The notes under the pieces are model-generated. The model was given only the letters and a program-made list of their open reading frames with translations, was not told where the DNA came from and did not search any database. Made by a program: the position numbers and the translations under genes. Shown here piece after piece: positions 8,057 through 17,611 of a DNA stretch of 40,081 bases (position 1 is the first letter of the stretch; every line of letters starts with the position of its first letter). Origin of the DNA: Acidilobaceae archaeon (GTDB lineage Archaea > Thermoproteota > Thermoprotei_A > Sulfolobales > Acidilobaceae); the NCBI GenBank assembly GCA_026995555.1, contig JALWOJ010000200.1, positions 1-40,081 of the forward strand. Direction: 5' to 3'.

Positions 8057-9601
8057 TCACCCCCCAAGAGACATGAGCCTGTATGTAGCAGCCTTGAGGT
8101 CGCCAATGACAGGCCCAGCAGCGAAGAACACTATGAGTCCAACAACTACGACTAGGAGTATCGATATGAGAAGGGAAGACTTAACCTCTCTCTTCTCTAT
8201 CTTGCTTCTAGGCTGCCCATAGAAAATTCTTCTCATTGTGACAAATGAATAGGCGGCTGAGACGCTTAACGCTAAGAGGAAAGCAACCGATATCAGCAGC
8301 AGCTGTCCGTAGCTCGACGAATATACCTTAGTGGTTCCAAGGATGATTAACCACTCGCTCCAAAGGCCTGGTGAAGGGGGCATTCCTACAAGGTTCATAA
8401 ATCCGAAGAGGGCGGCGGCAGCGGTTAGTGGATAAAGTTTTGCCATGCCTCCCATCTTTCTTATGTCTCTAAGTCCGTGGAGCTCTGTTATGAAGAGTCC
8501 TGCTGTCATGAAGAGTATGGCCTTACCTATGGCGTGAACCAAGTAGTGAAGCATTGCTCCAGCAATTCCAAAGGCCGTCATTGATGATATTCCTAAAAGA
8601 AGGTATCCCATTTGGCTCACACTGGAATACGCTAGGAACCTCTTGAAGTCTCTTTGCCTTAGCGCGACGAGCCCACCATAGACTATGGTTAGAAATGCCC
8701 AGAAGACAAGGTAATTTCTCCAATCTACTAATATGTCTGGAAATGCCGGAACTAGGATCCTAGCCATAGCATATCCCGCTAAGCCAATGAGGTTTGGAGA
8801 CAAGAGGGCTGAAACGGGCGTTGGCGCTTCTGCATGTGCATAGGGTAGCCACATATGAACTCCGAAGACGGCCATCTTGATCATTAGGCCAAGCATCATT
8901 AAGAAGGCAACTATCTTTGCTGCAGAGCCCAAAATGCCCTCAATGTTACCTAAAGGCTTAAGCTGTGGAACTAGCATATAATCAAAGGTTCCAGTCTTAA
9001 TTCCATAGTAGAGAACTCCTGTAAGAAAGAGTACCGCGCCTATGTGAGTCCAGACGAAGTAGAGCATGCTTATCTTCTTTCTATCACCATAGCCCCAATA
9101 TGCTATGAGTAGATAGGAGGGTATTAGGGTGAGCTCTAAGAACACGTAGAACTCGACAAGGTTTGTTGAAAGGGCAAGGCCTAGCATAGCAGCGGAAAAG
9201 GTGTTATATAGGAAATAGTAAGCTCCCATTCCGGGAACCTTTTCTCCCTCCTTTCTCATTTCCTCAATTCTAGTCCTCATGTACTTTATGCTATAGACTG
9301 CAACGATAGAAGTTATTATAGAAACGCCTGCAACTATTGGGGCTGAAAGGCCATCGACAGCAAGGGCTACAATGCCTCTCTTTCCTAGGTGGAGGTACCA
9401 GGGGTCAAGCACCCCTTGGCTAACTGAACCATTTGCATAGAGAACTATCAAGGCAAAGCCAGGTATAGCTAGGGTCAGCGCTGAGAGGATAGCAACAGCT
9501 TTAACAGCTTTTTCGCTTTCAACCTTTCCAAACCATGCCCCTAAACCAACTATAACTGGAAGCCAGATCGATATCCACCAGAGAGGGAAGCTGAGTTCCA
9601 T
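8057..9601 (-). CDS. nuoM: Complex I antiporter-like subunit NuoM
   Basis: Ion-translocating membrane subunit of complex I. It has FYVFLELTLIPSYLLI with the TM5 glutamate, MIKMAVFGVHMWLPYAHAEA with the TM7 lysine, APTPVSALL, YSSVSQMGY and HAIGKAILFM with the TM12 lysine. I place the start at the ATG at 9601 (514 residues, beginning MELSFPLWW). A GAGGGTG ribosome binding site lies six bases upstream, whereas the GTG at 9610 is part of that site. The chosen start is one base past the nuoK stop codon, as expected for coupled translation. Confidence 0.95.
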   Translation of the reverse strand: MELSFPLWWISIWLPVIVGLGAWFGKVESEKAVKAVAILSALTLAIPGFALIVLYANGSVSQGVLDPWYLHLGKRGIVALAVDGLSAPIVAGVSIITSIVAVYSIKYMRTRIEEMRKEGEKVPGMGAYYFLYNTFSAAMLGLALSTNLVEFYVFLELTLIPSYLLIAYWGYGDRKKISMLYFVWTHIGAVLFLTGVLYYGIKTGTFDYMLVPQLKPLGNIEGILGSAAKIVAFLMMLGLMIKMAVFGVHMWLPYAHAEAPTPVSALLSPNLIGLAGYAMARILVPAFPDILVDWRNYLVFWAFLTIVYGGLVALRQRDFKRFLAYSSVSQMGYLLLGISSMTAFGIAGAMLHYLVHAIGKAILFMTAGLFITELHGLRDIRKMGGMAKLYPLTAAAALFGFMNLVGMPPSPGLWSEWLIILGTTKVYSSSYGQLLLISVAFLLALSVSAAYSFVTMRRIFYGQPRSKIEKREVKSSLLISILLVVVVGLIVFFAAGPVIGDLKAATYRLMSLGG

Positions 9602-9602
9602 C

Positions 9603-9899
9603 TTACACACCCTCTTCTTCCATAGAGCTGGAGTCTAATGTCTTGGCGATTCTATAGAACGAAACTATCACAGCGACAATTACTATTACCTCACCAGAGA
9701 CAACACTAACTATTATGACGCTTGCAAGGGTGTCTAAAACCGCAATCTGGGATAAATAAGTAACAATAGCTAGGAAAATTCCATTAAAGAGGACTTCAAT
9801 CGAAAGAAGGGTTCTGATCAGGTTCCTGCTGGTGGCAATTCCATAAGCTCCTATTGCGGCAACTATAAATGCAATACCATAAGCAGTTTCAGAGGTCAT
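9603..9899 (-). CDS. nuoK: Complex I membrane subunit NuoK
   Basis: Small three-helix membrane subunit that contributes to the proton path in the core of the arm. The two conserved glutamates are visible: RNLIRTLLSIEVLFNG in the second helix and VVSGEVIVIVAV in the third. I prefer the ATG at 9899, which aligns with the usual NuoK N terminus. GTG codons at 9914 and 9908 are also in frame; the first overlaps the GGAGAGGTGA ribosome binding site, which also contains the nuoJ stop codon. The exact start is therefore uncertain by up to five codons. Confidence 0.92.
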   Translation of the reverse strand: MTSETAYGIAFIVAAIGAYGIATSRNLIRTLLSIEVLFNGIFLAIVTYLSQIAVLDTLASVIIVSVVSGEVIVIVAVIVSFYRIAKTLDSSSMEEEGV

Positions 9900-9910
9900 A
9901 AGGTCCACGT

Positions 9911-10405
9911 TCACCTCTCCTCACCCCTCCTAGCAATCGAAATCGCTTCAACCAATGTGGCAGCAAGGGCAACGAAGAGGACACCAAGCACAACAAGGTA
10001 CTTAGATAAAAGTATTGATGAAACTGCAGAGAGAGGATGAGGTCCAGGCTTATGATAGGTTTTAACTAAATCAACGGCGACCGCAGAGGCAGCAATTCCA
10101 AGTCCAAAGAGGGTTGCAACAAAAGATCCTCTGAACTCCTCCCTGGTTTCTGTCTCAGTAGGCCTTAGCATAGATACAGATAGAATTATGAACATGACTG
10201 CAGCTCCGACGTAGACAGTAATGACAAATGCGGCGATTACAGGAAAGCCTAGAAGACCAATTATTGCAGCGTTCAGTATTCCAACAAAGGATAATGCTAT
10301 GCTTGAGTAAACTAAGTCTTTAAGTCTAGTGACAGCTATTGCAGCAGCTATCATGAAAAGACCTGTAAAGCCTATTATATACGGAGTGTATTGTCCTACA
10401 TTCAT
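9911..10405 (-). CDS. nuoJ: Complex I membrane subunit NuoJ
   Basis: Five-helix membrane subunit of complex I. The third helix shows the conserved FVITVYVGAAVMFIILSVSM pattern with the YVGA core of the family, the helix whose pi-bulge couples quinone chemistry to pumping in known structures. It is 164 residues long, ending in a charged ARRGEER tail. ATG start sharing four bases (ATGA) with the nuoI stop. The gene is undivided, unlike the split fpoJ of some methanogens. Confidence 0.92.
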   Translation of the reverse strand: MNVGQYTPYIIGFTGLFMIAAAIAVTRLKDLVYSSIALSFVGILNAAIIGLLGFPVIAAFVITVYVGAAVMFIILSVSMLRPTETETREEFRGSFVATLFGLGIAASAVAVDLVKTYHKPGPHPLSAVSSILLSKYLVVLGVLFVALAATLVEAISIARRGEER

Positions 10406-10956
10406 TTCTTCTCACCCTCCTTTACCCTTACCTTAACAAGACCTCTCTCAGGGTCAAAGACGTATTTTACAGGAATAGCTCCTTCAGCAGCTGCAGGGCT
10501 CACTGGTTCCTTCTGGAAGCTTTCAAGATCCTGTATCATATCGGCCAGGTTAAAGTAAACGACGTCATGGACTGGGACATGGTAAAGGGCTTCAGTCGGA
10601 CATATGTCTACACAGAAGCCACAATATACACAACGCTGATGGTTGATCGTCGGATATTTCGCTATCTTCTTCTTTCCAGGATTCTTAGGGTCTGGAACCT
10701 CGATCTTTATCATCTTCATGGCTCCCGTAGGACAAACCCTTGCGCAGGACTCGCAGCCTATGCACTTGTTCTTGTTTAGGACTATGAAACCTCTGTACCT
10801 CTTGTCGAGGACTATATACTCCCTCGGATACATAAGGGTGAACCTATTTGGCTCAAAGAAGTATTTTAGTCCGAGAACTAAAGCTGAGGCATTCCTGCTT
10901 ATGGCCCCTAAAACACCTATCTTAGGGGTCTTCTTATGAACGAATTTTGCTGGCAT
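10402..10956 (-). CDS. nuoI: Complex I iron-sulfur subunit NuoI (two 4Fe-4S clusters)
   Basis: Peripheral-arm ferredoxin-like subunit that passes electrons to NuoB. Two full 4Fe-4S motifs are present: CIGCESCARVCPTGA and CVYCGFCVDICPTEAL. I choose the ATG at 10956 (184 residues, starting MPAKF). GGAGGTGA lies eight bases upstream, while the GTG at 10977 precedes that site and only arises from overlap with the nuoH stop. Since NuoE, F and G are missing from this operon, NuoI is the likely entry point for electrons from ferredoxin or another donor; that is inference. Confidence 0.95.
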   Translation of the reverse strand: MPAKFVHKKTPKIGVLGAISRNASALVLGLKYFFEPNRFTLMYPREYIVLDKRYRGFIVLNKNKCIGCESCARVCPTGAMKMIKIEVPDPKNPGKKKIAKYPTINHQRCVYCGFCVDICPTEALYHVPVHDVVYFNLADMIQDLESFQKEPVSPAAAEGAIPVKYVFDPERGLVKVRVKEGEKK

Positions 10957-10973
10957 GCATATCCTCACCTCCT

Positions 10974-12053
10974 TCACAAGATATATCCTTCAAGTATTGC
11001 AAGGCCAAACCCTGCTATTGCCAGCGCAAAGACGTACTTCCAGCTGACGTGCAGTGCTTGATCTATTCTATATCTTCCGTAGACGGCTCTGAGGAAGCTC
11101 ATTAGTGCCATAACAATTACGGCCTTTGCAGTGACTATTAGGCTTGGAATAAGGTACCCTGTTACATATCCGGCATTGGGAGGGGGTATGTAGGGCCTCC
11201 AACCTCCGAGGAACGCTAATGCTATCAATATTGACATTGCCCACCTCTTTATGTAGGCGCTACCCATGTTAATTCCATACATAAGCCCACTGTACTCCGT
11301 GAAGGGTCCAGCAACTATCTCATTCTCGGCATCTGAAATTTCGAATGGGAAAGCCGACGTTGATATTAATGTTGCTATGAAGGTGGCTAAGAGGGCTAGA
11401 GGGTTTATGAGGCCTAGCCACTTTCCTCCTCCCTGGAAAGCAACAACCTTAGTGAAATCGAACGAGTGGACGGTAGCAACGACTGAGAATAATCCTATGA
11501 CGGCCGAGAGCTCGTAAGCTGTTATTAGGAATGTCTCTCTCATGCTACCTATCGTTGCAAATCTGTTGTTTGAAGCCCATCCCATAGCTACTATGAAGAT
11601 GGGTGAAAGGGTCGTAAGGGCGGCAGCTATTAAAACGCTATATCTCATTGCTGATGGAGTTAAGGGCCAGGTCCACTTTACCGGTGAAACGGGTATAACT
11701 GCTAAGGGAAGTATTGACAGGAGTAACGCGAATAGAGGGGACGTGAGGAATGGCATCAAGTCCACAGTTCTAGGTATTATAATCTCTTGGAATGAATACC
11801 TAATTAAATCTGCGAAGAGCTGGAGATATCCAGCAAGCCTTGGACTTACCTCCCAAGGTCCATATCTCATCTGAACTCTTGCAGCCGCCTTCCTCTCGAA
11901 CCATATTATGGATATAACAACAACCATTGCGGCTGCAAGGCCAGGAATTATAACAAACTGGTAAATAGGGGGCCAAAAGATGAGCTTTACAATTCCCCAG
12001 AAGACTATTGATATCACACGTTCAGTTAAGGTCCAGACCGAGAGATAGGCCAT
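10974..12053 (-). CDS. nuoH: Complex I membrane subunit NuoH
   Basis: Eight-helix subunit that forms the quinone chamber with NuoB and NuoD. Conserved stretches are WFERKAAARVQMRYGPWEVS, the acidic loop PFEISDAENEIVAGPFTEYSG, and WASNNRFATIGSMRE. The acidic residues of the E-channel are all present in that loop. ATG start with a GGGGGTGAT ribosome binding site a few bases upstream. Together with the lack of Cys ligands in NuoD this supports a quinone-reactive complex rather than a membrane hydrogenase. Confidence 0.95.
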   Translation of the reverse strand: MAYLSVWTLTERVISIVFWGIVKLIFWPPIYQFVIIPGLAAAMVVVISIIWFERKAAARVQMRYGPWEVSPRLAGYLQLFADLIRYSFQEIIIPRTVDLMPFLTSPLFALLLSILPLAVIPVSPVKWTWPLTPSAMRYSVLIAAALTTLSPIFIVAMGWASNNRFATIGSMRETFLITAYELSAVIGLFSVVATVHSFDFTKVVAFQGGGKWLGLINPLALLATFIATLISTSAFPFEISDAENEIVAGPFTEYSGLMYGINMGSAYIKRWAMSILIALAFLGGWRPYIPPPNAGYVTGYLIPSLIVTAKAVIVMALMSFLRAVYGRYRIDQALHVSWKYVFALAIAGFGLAILEGYIL

Positions 12054-12064
12054 AGCATCACCCC

Positions 12065-13324
12065 CTACCTATCTGCCTCAGGAGGGAAGTAATCGAAGCT
12101 ACCATAGATCGCAGGAAGGTCAGCAATTCTATGGCCGGGAATTACATATTTGAACATTATAGCGTTTCTGAAGGACGGCGAGACTATTCTAACTCTGTAC
12201 GGTTTGTCCTTCCCGTCGCTTTCAACATAATAAGTTATTTCGCCTCTTGCCGCTTCGGTTCTAGCAAAAGATCTCCCCTTTGGAACTCTAAGTATTGCAA
12301 AGAGAGGCATCAGTTTGACCCTTCCCTCCGCTTCAAAAACCTTTTTGTAGAGTGGCGGTGCCTTGGCCCAGAACCTGTCATGCATTATCTGTTGTCCTTT
12401 TGTTTTATCTAATTTATCCGCAATTTGCTCCAGAATTCTCAAGCTCTGTTTTATCTCTTCAACTCTAACCCAGGCCCTAGCAAGGGAGTCTCCTTCCTCA
12501 AAGACAGGAATTTCGAAGTCTAGCTCATCATAAGCTTCATATGGCTCGATCGCCCTTACATCATATTCCACGCCAGAAGCCCTGAGGTTGGGTCCAACAA
12601 GACCAAGATCGACAGCAACCTTCTTCGGCACTATTCCTACACCTTCCAACCTTCTTCTTATAACCGGGTTGTCTAGGAAGATCTTTCTGTACTCGTCTAA
12701 TCTCTTTCTCAAATATCTTATGGCCTTTCTTAGGTTGTCGGTGAAGTTCTGTGGTGCATCCCTTCTCACGCCTCCAAATATGGGATAAGTGTGAGTTAGT
12801 CTTGCACCAGTAAGTTTTTCAGCAAGCTCGACAAGTACTTCTCTGTCGCCAAATCCCCACATGTACATGGTTGAATGCCCTAAAAACACTCCGAAGATCC
12901 CAAAGCCATAGAGGTGGCTTGCTATTCTGTTTATCTCACAAAGTGCGACCCTTAGGTACTTAGCCCTTTCAGGAGGTTCTAAACCTAAAAGTTTTTCAAC
13001 AGCTTCAACATAAGGTAGTGTGACGTTGCAGGCATCAAGTATGGCCATTCTCTCTACAAGAGGGATTATTTTTATGAACGCCCTGCCCTCAGATAATTTC
13101 TCCATAGTTCTGTGCACATATCCAAGATCAGGATCGGCTTCAACAATAACATCTCCGTCTACTTTAATTATTATTCTCATGTGCCCGCTTCCAGGATGTT
13201 GGGGTCCTATATAAACAACAAACCTTTCCTTACCCAACCTCTTAATTTCCATTCCAGGTAGGTATCTGCTTTCTCCAACTTCCCAAGAACTCATATTTAT
13301 CTTGGGAACCTCACCAGCCTGCAC
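12065..13324 (-). CDS. nuoD: Complex I 49-kDa-type subunit NuoD
   Basis: Catalytic quinone-site subunit of the peripheral arm, related to the large subunit of NiFe hydrogenases. It starts its conserved core with YIGPQHPGSGHMRI, then ADPDLGYVHRTMEKL and IPLVERMAILDACN. It ends in GSFDYFPPEADR. The two CxxC pairs that bind NiFe in hydrogenases are absent, so it is not an Ech/Mbh-type hydrogenase. The usual PQHP-x-x-H segment reads PQHPGSGH, which I believe is common in crenarchaea. GTG start supported by GGAGGTGAT six bases upstream. The spacing to nuoC is 15 bases. Confidence 0.95.
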   Translation of the reverse strand: MQAGEVPKINMSSWEVGESRYLPGMEIKRLGKERFVVYIGPQHPGSGHMRIIIKVDGDVIVEADPDLGYVHRTMEKLSEGRAFIKIIPLVERMAILDACNVTLPYVEAVEKLLGLEPPERAKYLRVALCEINRIASHLYGFGIFGVFLGHSTMYMWGFGDREVLVELAEKLTGARLTHTYPIFGGVRRDAPQNFTDNLRKAIRYLRKRLDEYRKIFLDNPVIRRRLEGVGIVPKKVAVDLGLVGPNLRASGVEYDVRAIEPYEAYDELDFEIPVFEEGDSLARAWVRVEEIKQSLRILEQIADKLDKTKGQQIMHDRFWAKAPPLYKKVFEAEGRVKLMPLFAILRVPKGRSFARTEAARGEITYYVESDGKDKPYRVRIVSPSFRNAIMFKYVIPGHRIADLPAIYGSFDYFPPEADR

Positions 13325-13339
13325 GTTTCAATCACCTCC

Positions 13340-13873
13340 TCACCCAGATCGCTTAGAAGATGCCTGCGTCTCTTCCTTCTTAGGAAGCTCTCTATAGATA
13401 CCCTCCTCCTTCACGACAAACTCCTTCCTCATAGGCTTAAGCTCGGCTACAGGTGGTGCTAGAAGTAAAGGTCTTAGGTCTGGATGCCCTTCGAACGTTA
13501 TTCCAAATCCTTCATAGGCCTCTCTCTCTTGAAACTCAGCGCTTGGCCAGACATCAACTAGAGAGGGGACTTGGGGTTTATCTCTAGGAACGTTAGTTAC
13601 AAGCTCAACAACATACTTGGCTAGCTCTTTATTGAGATAACTTGATACGTGATATCCTACCTCAAATACGCCATCCTTTATTCTATCAACCACCGTAAGG
13701 CTTTTTACATGGTCAAATCCCATGTCTTTGAGCTTTTTAGCCGCCTCCTTAAATTTATCTAGCTCAACTTCAACTAGTATGAAGCCCTTATGTATTTCAA
13801 CCTTCTTAGCTAAATCTCCCAAATTTTCCTTCAGTTTCTCTGAAAAATCCTTAAGCTTATCAGTTGAGCTCAT
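13340..13873 (-). CDS. nuoC: Complex I 30-kDa-type subunit NuoC
   Basis: Peripheral-arm structural subunit that packs on NuoD. The family signature is intact: [20 protein letters not shown], then [12 protein letters not shown]. The N-terminal 60 residues form a charged domain preceding VKSLTVVDR. The C terminus is a lysine/serine-rich tail of about 15 residues. It is separate from nuoD, unlike the nuoCD fusion of E. coli. ATG start one base after the nuoB stop, with GGTGGTGGGG upstream. Confidence 0.93.
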   Translation of the reverse strand: MSSTDKLKDFSEKLKENLGDLAKKVEIHKGFILVEVELDKFKEAAKKLKDMGFDHVKSLTVVDRIKDGVFEVGYHVSSYLNKELAKYVVELVTNVPRDKPQVPSLVDVWPSAEFQEREAYEGFGITFEGHPDLRPLLLAPPVAELKPMRKEFVVKEEGIYRELPKKEETQASSKRSG

Positions 13874-13874
13874 C

Positions 13875-14468
13875 CTAACCCCACCACCATGAGCAAGGAT
13901 CTTCCTTAAGTTTAGGAGTTGGCTTGGATCTTGCCATTCCTCTTAGAATGGTCTTGCTGGCCTCTCCCTTCTTGACAATCCTCTGAAGCTCTACTATGGC
14001 TCTCGCCAATGCCTCGGGCCTTGGCGGACATCCCGGAACATAAACGTCAACTGGAATTATTTGCCAAGGTCTTACTATGTTGTAGCTGTTGTAGAATAGA
14101 CCTCCGTCAAGCGCGCAGGTTCCCATGGCTATTGCGAACTTAGGATTGGGCATCTGTTCCCAGCTTACTCTAAGCGCGCAGGCCATTTTCTTGGTTATAG
14201 TGCCTTCAATGACTATGAGGTTCGTCTGTCTGGGGCTGAGCCAAGGAAGAGCTCCATACCTCTCTGCATCGAACCTAGGACCCCAGGTTGCAGCAAATTC
14301 ACATCCACAGCAGCTTGTTGTCAGGTCTATGGGCCAGAGACTAAAGGTTGTTCCCCAGTCTATTATCTTATCTAGTTTAAGTCCTTTGATAAGAAGCTCC
14401 CTAGCCCTTTCAGCCGATTCGTCCAGATTACCAACATAAACCTTACCCTCTCCGTTCGAGTTACTCAT
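13875..14468 (-). CDS. nuoB: Complex I subunit NuoB (N2 iron-sulfur cluster)
   Basis: Holds the terminal N2 4Fe-4S cluster that reduces quinone. The ligands are visible: the adjacent cysteine pair in TSCCGCE, the cysteine in MGTCALDGG and that in [10 protein letters not shown] choose ATG 14468 (197 residues, starting MSNSNGEG); GAGGAGGTG lies six bases upstream. The GTG at 14477 lies inside that site. The C terminus ends unusually in SWWWG. nuoA ends only 13 bases upstream, so the genes are cotranscribed. Confidence 0.95.
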   Translation of the reverse strand: MSNSNGEGKVYVGNLDESAERARELLIKGLKLDKIIDWGTTFSLWPIDLTTSCCGCEFAATWGPRFDAERYGALPWLSPRQTNLIVIEGTITKKMACALRVSWEQMPNPKFAIAMGTCALDGGLFYNSYNIVRPWQIIPVDVYVPGCPPRPEALARAIVELQRIVKKGEASKTILRGMARSKPTPKLKEDPCSWWWG

Positions 14469-14481
14469 GTTAAACACCTCC

Positions 14482-14895
14482 TCAGCTCAAGAACCACTTT
14501 CTTACATCTTTAGCCTCTTTGATCGCATAGTAAAGTAGGGGCGTATAGACGGCTACGAATATCAGATAAAGTTTTCCTAAGGCCCCCGAGAGGCTCTTCG
14601 GTACTGCGAGGGACAGAGCAAACAGGACAATAGCAGGCTCCACAGCCAGGAAGATTATCAGATAGCCAAGATATTGCATAGGCAATCTCGTTTTTGCAGG
14701 CTCCCTTCTTCGAGGAGGATTGCCAGCCTCATATCTTTCATACCTTAATCTCTCTACATCTATGACGTCGGGCCTGGGGGTGAGTATAAGCTTCAGCAGC
14801 CAGACAGTACCTATTAGTATTAAGAGTATTATTAGTGGTATGACGAACAGTGATGACAGCTCTTTGATTAGGGGCTGATACAGCGTCTCTAACAT
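14482..14895 (-). CDS. nuoA: Complex I membrane subunit NuoA
   Basis: Three-helix membrane subunit at the base of complex I and first gene of the operon. It shows YERYEAGNPPRRREPAKTRL, the equivalent of the conserved YECG loop, with the cysteine replaced by alanine and a glycine following. Then come QYLGYLIIFLAVEPAIVLF with the conserved glutamate and a third helix. Possible starts are GTG at 14901 and ATG at 14895. GGCGGTGAGT ends right before the ATG, so spacing is tight for either; I list the ATG. A TATA-like element lies about 55 bases upstream. Confidence 0.92.
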   Translation of the reverse strand: MLETLYQPLIKELSSLFVIPLIILLILIGTVWLLKLILTPRPDVIDVERLRYERYEAGNPPRRREPAKTRLPMQYLGYLIIFLAVEPAIVLFALSLAVPKSLSGALGKLYLIFVAVYTPLLYYAIKEAKDVRKWFLS

Positions 14896-14946
14896 ACTCA
14901 CCGCCGTTGGTAATCTTAGTTTAGCTTTCAGTATTTAGCTTTGTTT

Positions 14947-14959
14947 GTTTAAATATAAT
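14947..14959 (-). promoter_or_regulatory. TATA-like promoter of the nuo operon
   Basis: On the minus strand these bases read ATTATATTTAAAC, an archaeal TATA-like box. A start point about 26 bases downstream (near 14927) would give a leader of roughly 30 bases before nuoA. The surrounding 14902-15195 spacer is AT-rich and shows no other gene I can support. Confidence 0.5.
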
Positions 14960-15195
14960 GAACTGGCGTAGTTTAATTTTTATAGAAACTGACAAATCAC
15001 AGAGAAACTTAATAGAAAACTTCTGTAAGAAAGGTTTTCGTTTAAAATTTTATAAAAATAACTATTTCTGTTAAAGAAACTAACTTTCCACGAAAAGCAC
15101 CCTTAGTCATTATTACTCTGTTTTAAGATTAAGATCAAGACAAGAAAATGTTTAGGAGGACCAAAAGGCTTATAGAAGGTTAAAGGAAGCGATGT

Positions 15196-17391
15196 TTAAG
15201 GCCCTATAAGATCTTTGACCTCAGGAGGCCTTGGAGGTAGTCCTTTCCTCTCTCTTATCTTTCTTATGAGGTCCTGCAGCATTGAGTCTGGCACGGGAGC
15301 CCATCTGCTGAACTCTGTTCCCCAAAAAGCTCTTCCAGCCGTAGCGCTTCTGAGCTCTCCTGCTAGGTCAAAGGATTCGGCAACAGGAATCTCTGCTATA
15401 ACTCTTGCGACCATTCCAAGATTAAGGACCTCCAGTATCTTTCCACGCCTTCTGGCGAGTACTGCAGCAATGTTGCTTACGTACTCCATGGGAGTTCTGA
15501 TGTCAAGTTTCTGGATCGGCTCAAGAAGCGTCGGCCTGGCAGTTAACATTCCTGCCCATATGGCATTTCTTACAGCAGGGTATATCTGGCCAGGCCCTCT
15601 GTGGACGGGATCTTCGTGGATCACGGCATCATGAAGTATAACCTTTACCCCTCTTACAGGCTCAGCTGCTAAAGGCCCTTCTTTCATAGCAATTCTAAAG
15701 GCAGCTAGTATAGTATCCTTTACCTCTCTCAAATGTTGAACTCCTGTAGTCTTATCGACGAAGACGTTTATGTTTTCATCAATTGACCATATTCTACGAG
15801 CCTCATCATACTCCCAGCCAGCCTTATCTCTGAGGATCTTAGCCCTTTCTCTAAAGTCCTGACCTTCATAGACCTCTCCCTTTTGTATTAACTCTATTGT
15901 TTCCTCATTGAGTGGCTCAACGCTTATGTAGAACTTGTTATGTTTGTTGGGACTTTTACCTTCAAACACCTCGCTGCTGTCCCTTATGGTCTCTCTATAA
16001 ACAACTATAGGTTGGCTGGCCTTTACCTCAACTCCATATTTCTCCTTCATTAAGGTCAGTGCTATTTCGAGGTGAAGGGGTCCCATTCCAGAAAGTAAGT
16101 ACTCTCCTGTCTCCTCATTGATTTTAACCACTAGGTTGGGATCCTCTATGCTCATCTTCTTCAGTGCATCTATCATCTTTGGAAGCTCCTGAATCGACTT
16201 AGGTTCTACGGCTATGGTCACTACAGGCTCGCTAACGTATCTTAGCTGTTCAAATGGGGCTGCTTCATTCACATACTTAGGATCTATAAGGGTCTCTCCA
16301 GCTCTGACGTCTTCAACTCCCATTATGGCTCCTATGTTTCCTGCTGGTATGGCTTTTGTCACCTCTCTGAAGGGACCCATGTAAAGGCTTACTTGAAGGA
16401 TCCTTGCCTTTCTATTGCCCATTATTAAGTATACCTCCTTGCCAGGCTCTAGAGTTCCAGAGAACACTCTGCCCGTCGCAACAAGTCCTGCCTTCTCAAC
16501 CCTAACGTCGTTAACATAAAAGACTAAGGGTCCCTTAGGATCAGCATTTAGCATGGCCTTTCCTATGTCGCTGTCTATTTTTCCTTTCCATATCTTAGGT
16601 ATTCTGTACTTTTGTGCCTCTCTTGGGTTAGGTACGAACTTCACCACCATGTCAAGGAGCGCTTCGTGGAGTGGCATAAGTTTTGCAAGTTCCGCTACCC
16701 TTTCCTTACTCTCACTTTTGTACGCCTCTATTATCTCCTTGAATGTTATGCCCTTCTTCTTGACCATAGGAATGCTTATTCCCCACTTATCCTTAGCGCT
16801 ACCAAAGGCTATGGTACCTTCGGTGGGATTAAGCTTCCACTTTTTCTTAAACTCAGGTTCAGCATAGAGATCAATCAAGTTGTTAACATCTCTTATTATC
16901 TCTGCGAACCTGTCTTGGATCTGTTGTGGTGTAAGCTTAAGCTCTTTAATCAACCTGTCTACCTTGTTTATGAATAATAAAGGTCTCACTCTCTCCTCAA
17001 GTGCCTGTCTTATGACGGTCTCGGTCTGCGTCATAACTCCTTCAACAGCATCGACAACTACTATAGCTCCATCAAGAACTCTGAGGCTTCTCGTGACCTT
17101 TCCGGAGAAGTCGACGTGACCAGGCGTGTCTATGAGGTTAATCACATAGGGCTTACCTTCATATTCGTGATAGAGGCTTATGTTAGCAGATTTAACTGTT
17201 ATGCCCCTCTGCTTTTCGACCGACAGATAATCGAGTACTAAAGCTTCACCAGCTATTCTATACGAAATTATTCCAGCAGCTGCTAACAAAGAGTCACTAG
17301 TGGTTGTTTTTCCGTGGTCGACATGCGCGATAATCCCAATGTTTCTGACCTGTTCCAGATTGCTCATTATTTTCTCGATTTCAGATACCAT
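15196..17391 (-). CDS. fusA: Translation elongation factor 2 (aEF-2)
   Basis: GTPase that translocates the ribosome. G1 is AHVDHGKTT at residues 22-30; switch II is [11 protein letters not shown]4 is NKVD. The five-domain archaeal layout is complete. [12 protein letters not shown] near residue 600 contains the histidine expected to become diphthamide, so diphthamide biosynthesis is implied. The C terminus is [16 protein letters not shown] choose ATG 17391 (731 residues, starting MVSEIEKIM) because it matches the usual crenarchaeal N terminus; a TTG at 17409 is also in frame. The sequence closely follows crenarchaeal EF-2 throughout. Inverted repeats surround its upstream region. Confidence 0.97.
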   Translation of the reverse strand: MVSEIEKIMSNLEQVRNIGIIAHVDHGKTTTSDSLLAAAGIISYRIAGEALVLDYLSVEKQRGITVKSANISLYHEYEGKPYVINLIDTPGHVDFSGKVTRSLRVLDGAIVVVDAVEGVMTQTETVIRQALEERVRPLLFINKVDRLIKELKLTPQQIQDRFAEIIRDVNNLIDLYAEPEFKKKWKLNPTEGTIAFGSAKDKWGISIPMVKKKGITFKEIIEAYKSESKERVAELAKLMPLHEALLDMVVKFVPNPREAQKYRIPKIWKGKIDSDIGKAMLNADPKGPLVFYVNDVRVEKAGLVATGRVFSGTLEPGKEVYLIMGNRKARILQVSLYMGPFREVTKAIPAGNIGAIMGVEDVRAGETLIDPKYVNEAAPFEQLRYVSEPVVTIAVEPKSIQELPKMIDALKKMSIEDPNLVVKINEETGEYLLSGMGPLHLEIALTLMKEKYGVEVKASQPIVVYRETIRDSSEVFEGKSPNKHNKFYISVEPLNEETIELIQKGEVYEGQDFRERAKILRDKAGWEYDEARRIWSIDENINVFVDKTTGVQHLREVKDTILAAFRIAMKEGPLAAEPVRGVKVILHDAVIHEDPVHRGPGQIYPAVRNAIWAGMLTARPTLLEPIQKLDIRTPMEYVSNIAAVLARRRGKILEVLNLGMVARVIAEIPVAESFDLAGELRSATAGRAFWGTEFSRWAPVPDSMLQDLIRKIRERKGLPPRPPEVKDLIGP

Positions 17392-17398
17392 CTTTACT

Positions 17399-17506
17399 CT
17401 TGCGCCCAAAGTAACCCCCGAAGCTTTTACGAATCATGCAGCCCTTTTAACGCTTCAGAACGATTTAGAACCTTAATGCTGGTTACTTTGGCAAGTTGAA
17501 GGTTCT
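17399..17506. repeat. Two interlocked inverted repeats upstream of EF-2
   Basis: CCAAAGTAACC at 17406-17416 is the exact reverse complement of GGTTACTTTGG at 17481-17491, and a further CTTG/CAAG pair extends it with a three-base bulge. A second pair, AGAACCTT at 17467-17474 and AAGGTTCT at 17499-17506, interlocks with the first. They flank the likely EF-2 promoter, so they could be operator sites or mutually exclusive RNA stems. Function unknown. Confidence 0.5.
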
Positions 17507-17611
17507 CCTGCTATAAACAATAAAATATTTAGTTCCCGAGTAGGTTACGTGGACAAGTTATTGAAATTTGAATGAAGAGCTTGACAGAAATGGTTCAAAG
17601 AGTGGTTTATG

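Noticed and set aside
10567-10939. Plus-strand frames opposite nuoI and similar long antisense frames across the nuo and por operons
   Set aside because: They are mirror frames of well-supported genes, with no ribosome binding sites or domain features.
12065-13324. NuoD as a large subunit of a membrane NiFe hydrogenase
   Set aside because: Both CxxC metal-binding pairs are missing and the C terminus ends in EADR as in quinone-reactive NuoD.
14958-15074. Plus-strand open frame of 38 codons starting ATG in the nuoA-EF-2 spacer
   Set aside because: No ribosome binding site, its ATG lies within the TATA region of the nuo operon, and very AT-rich composition makes a chance frame likely.
17592-17606. 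GGTTCAAAG run resembling a tRNA T-loop
   Set aside because: No acceptor stem, D-arm or anticodon arm around it, and it lies just after the 37-residue gene; crenarchaeal tRNA genes are GC-rich and would stand out.
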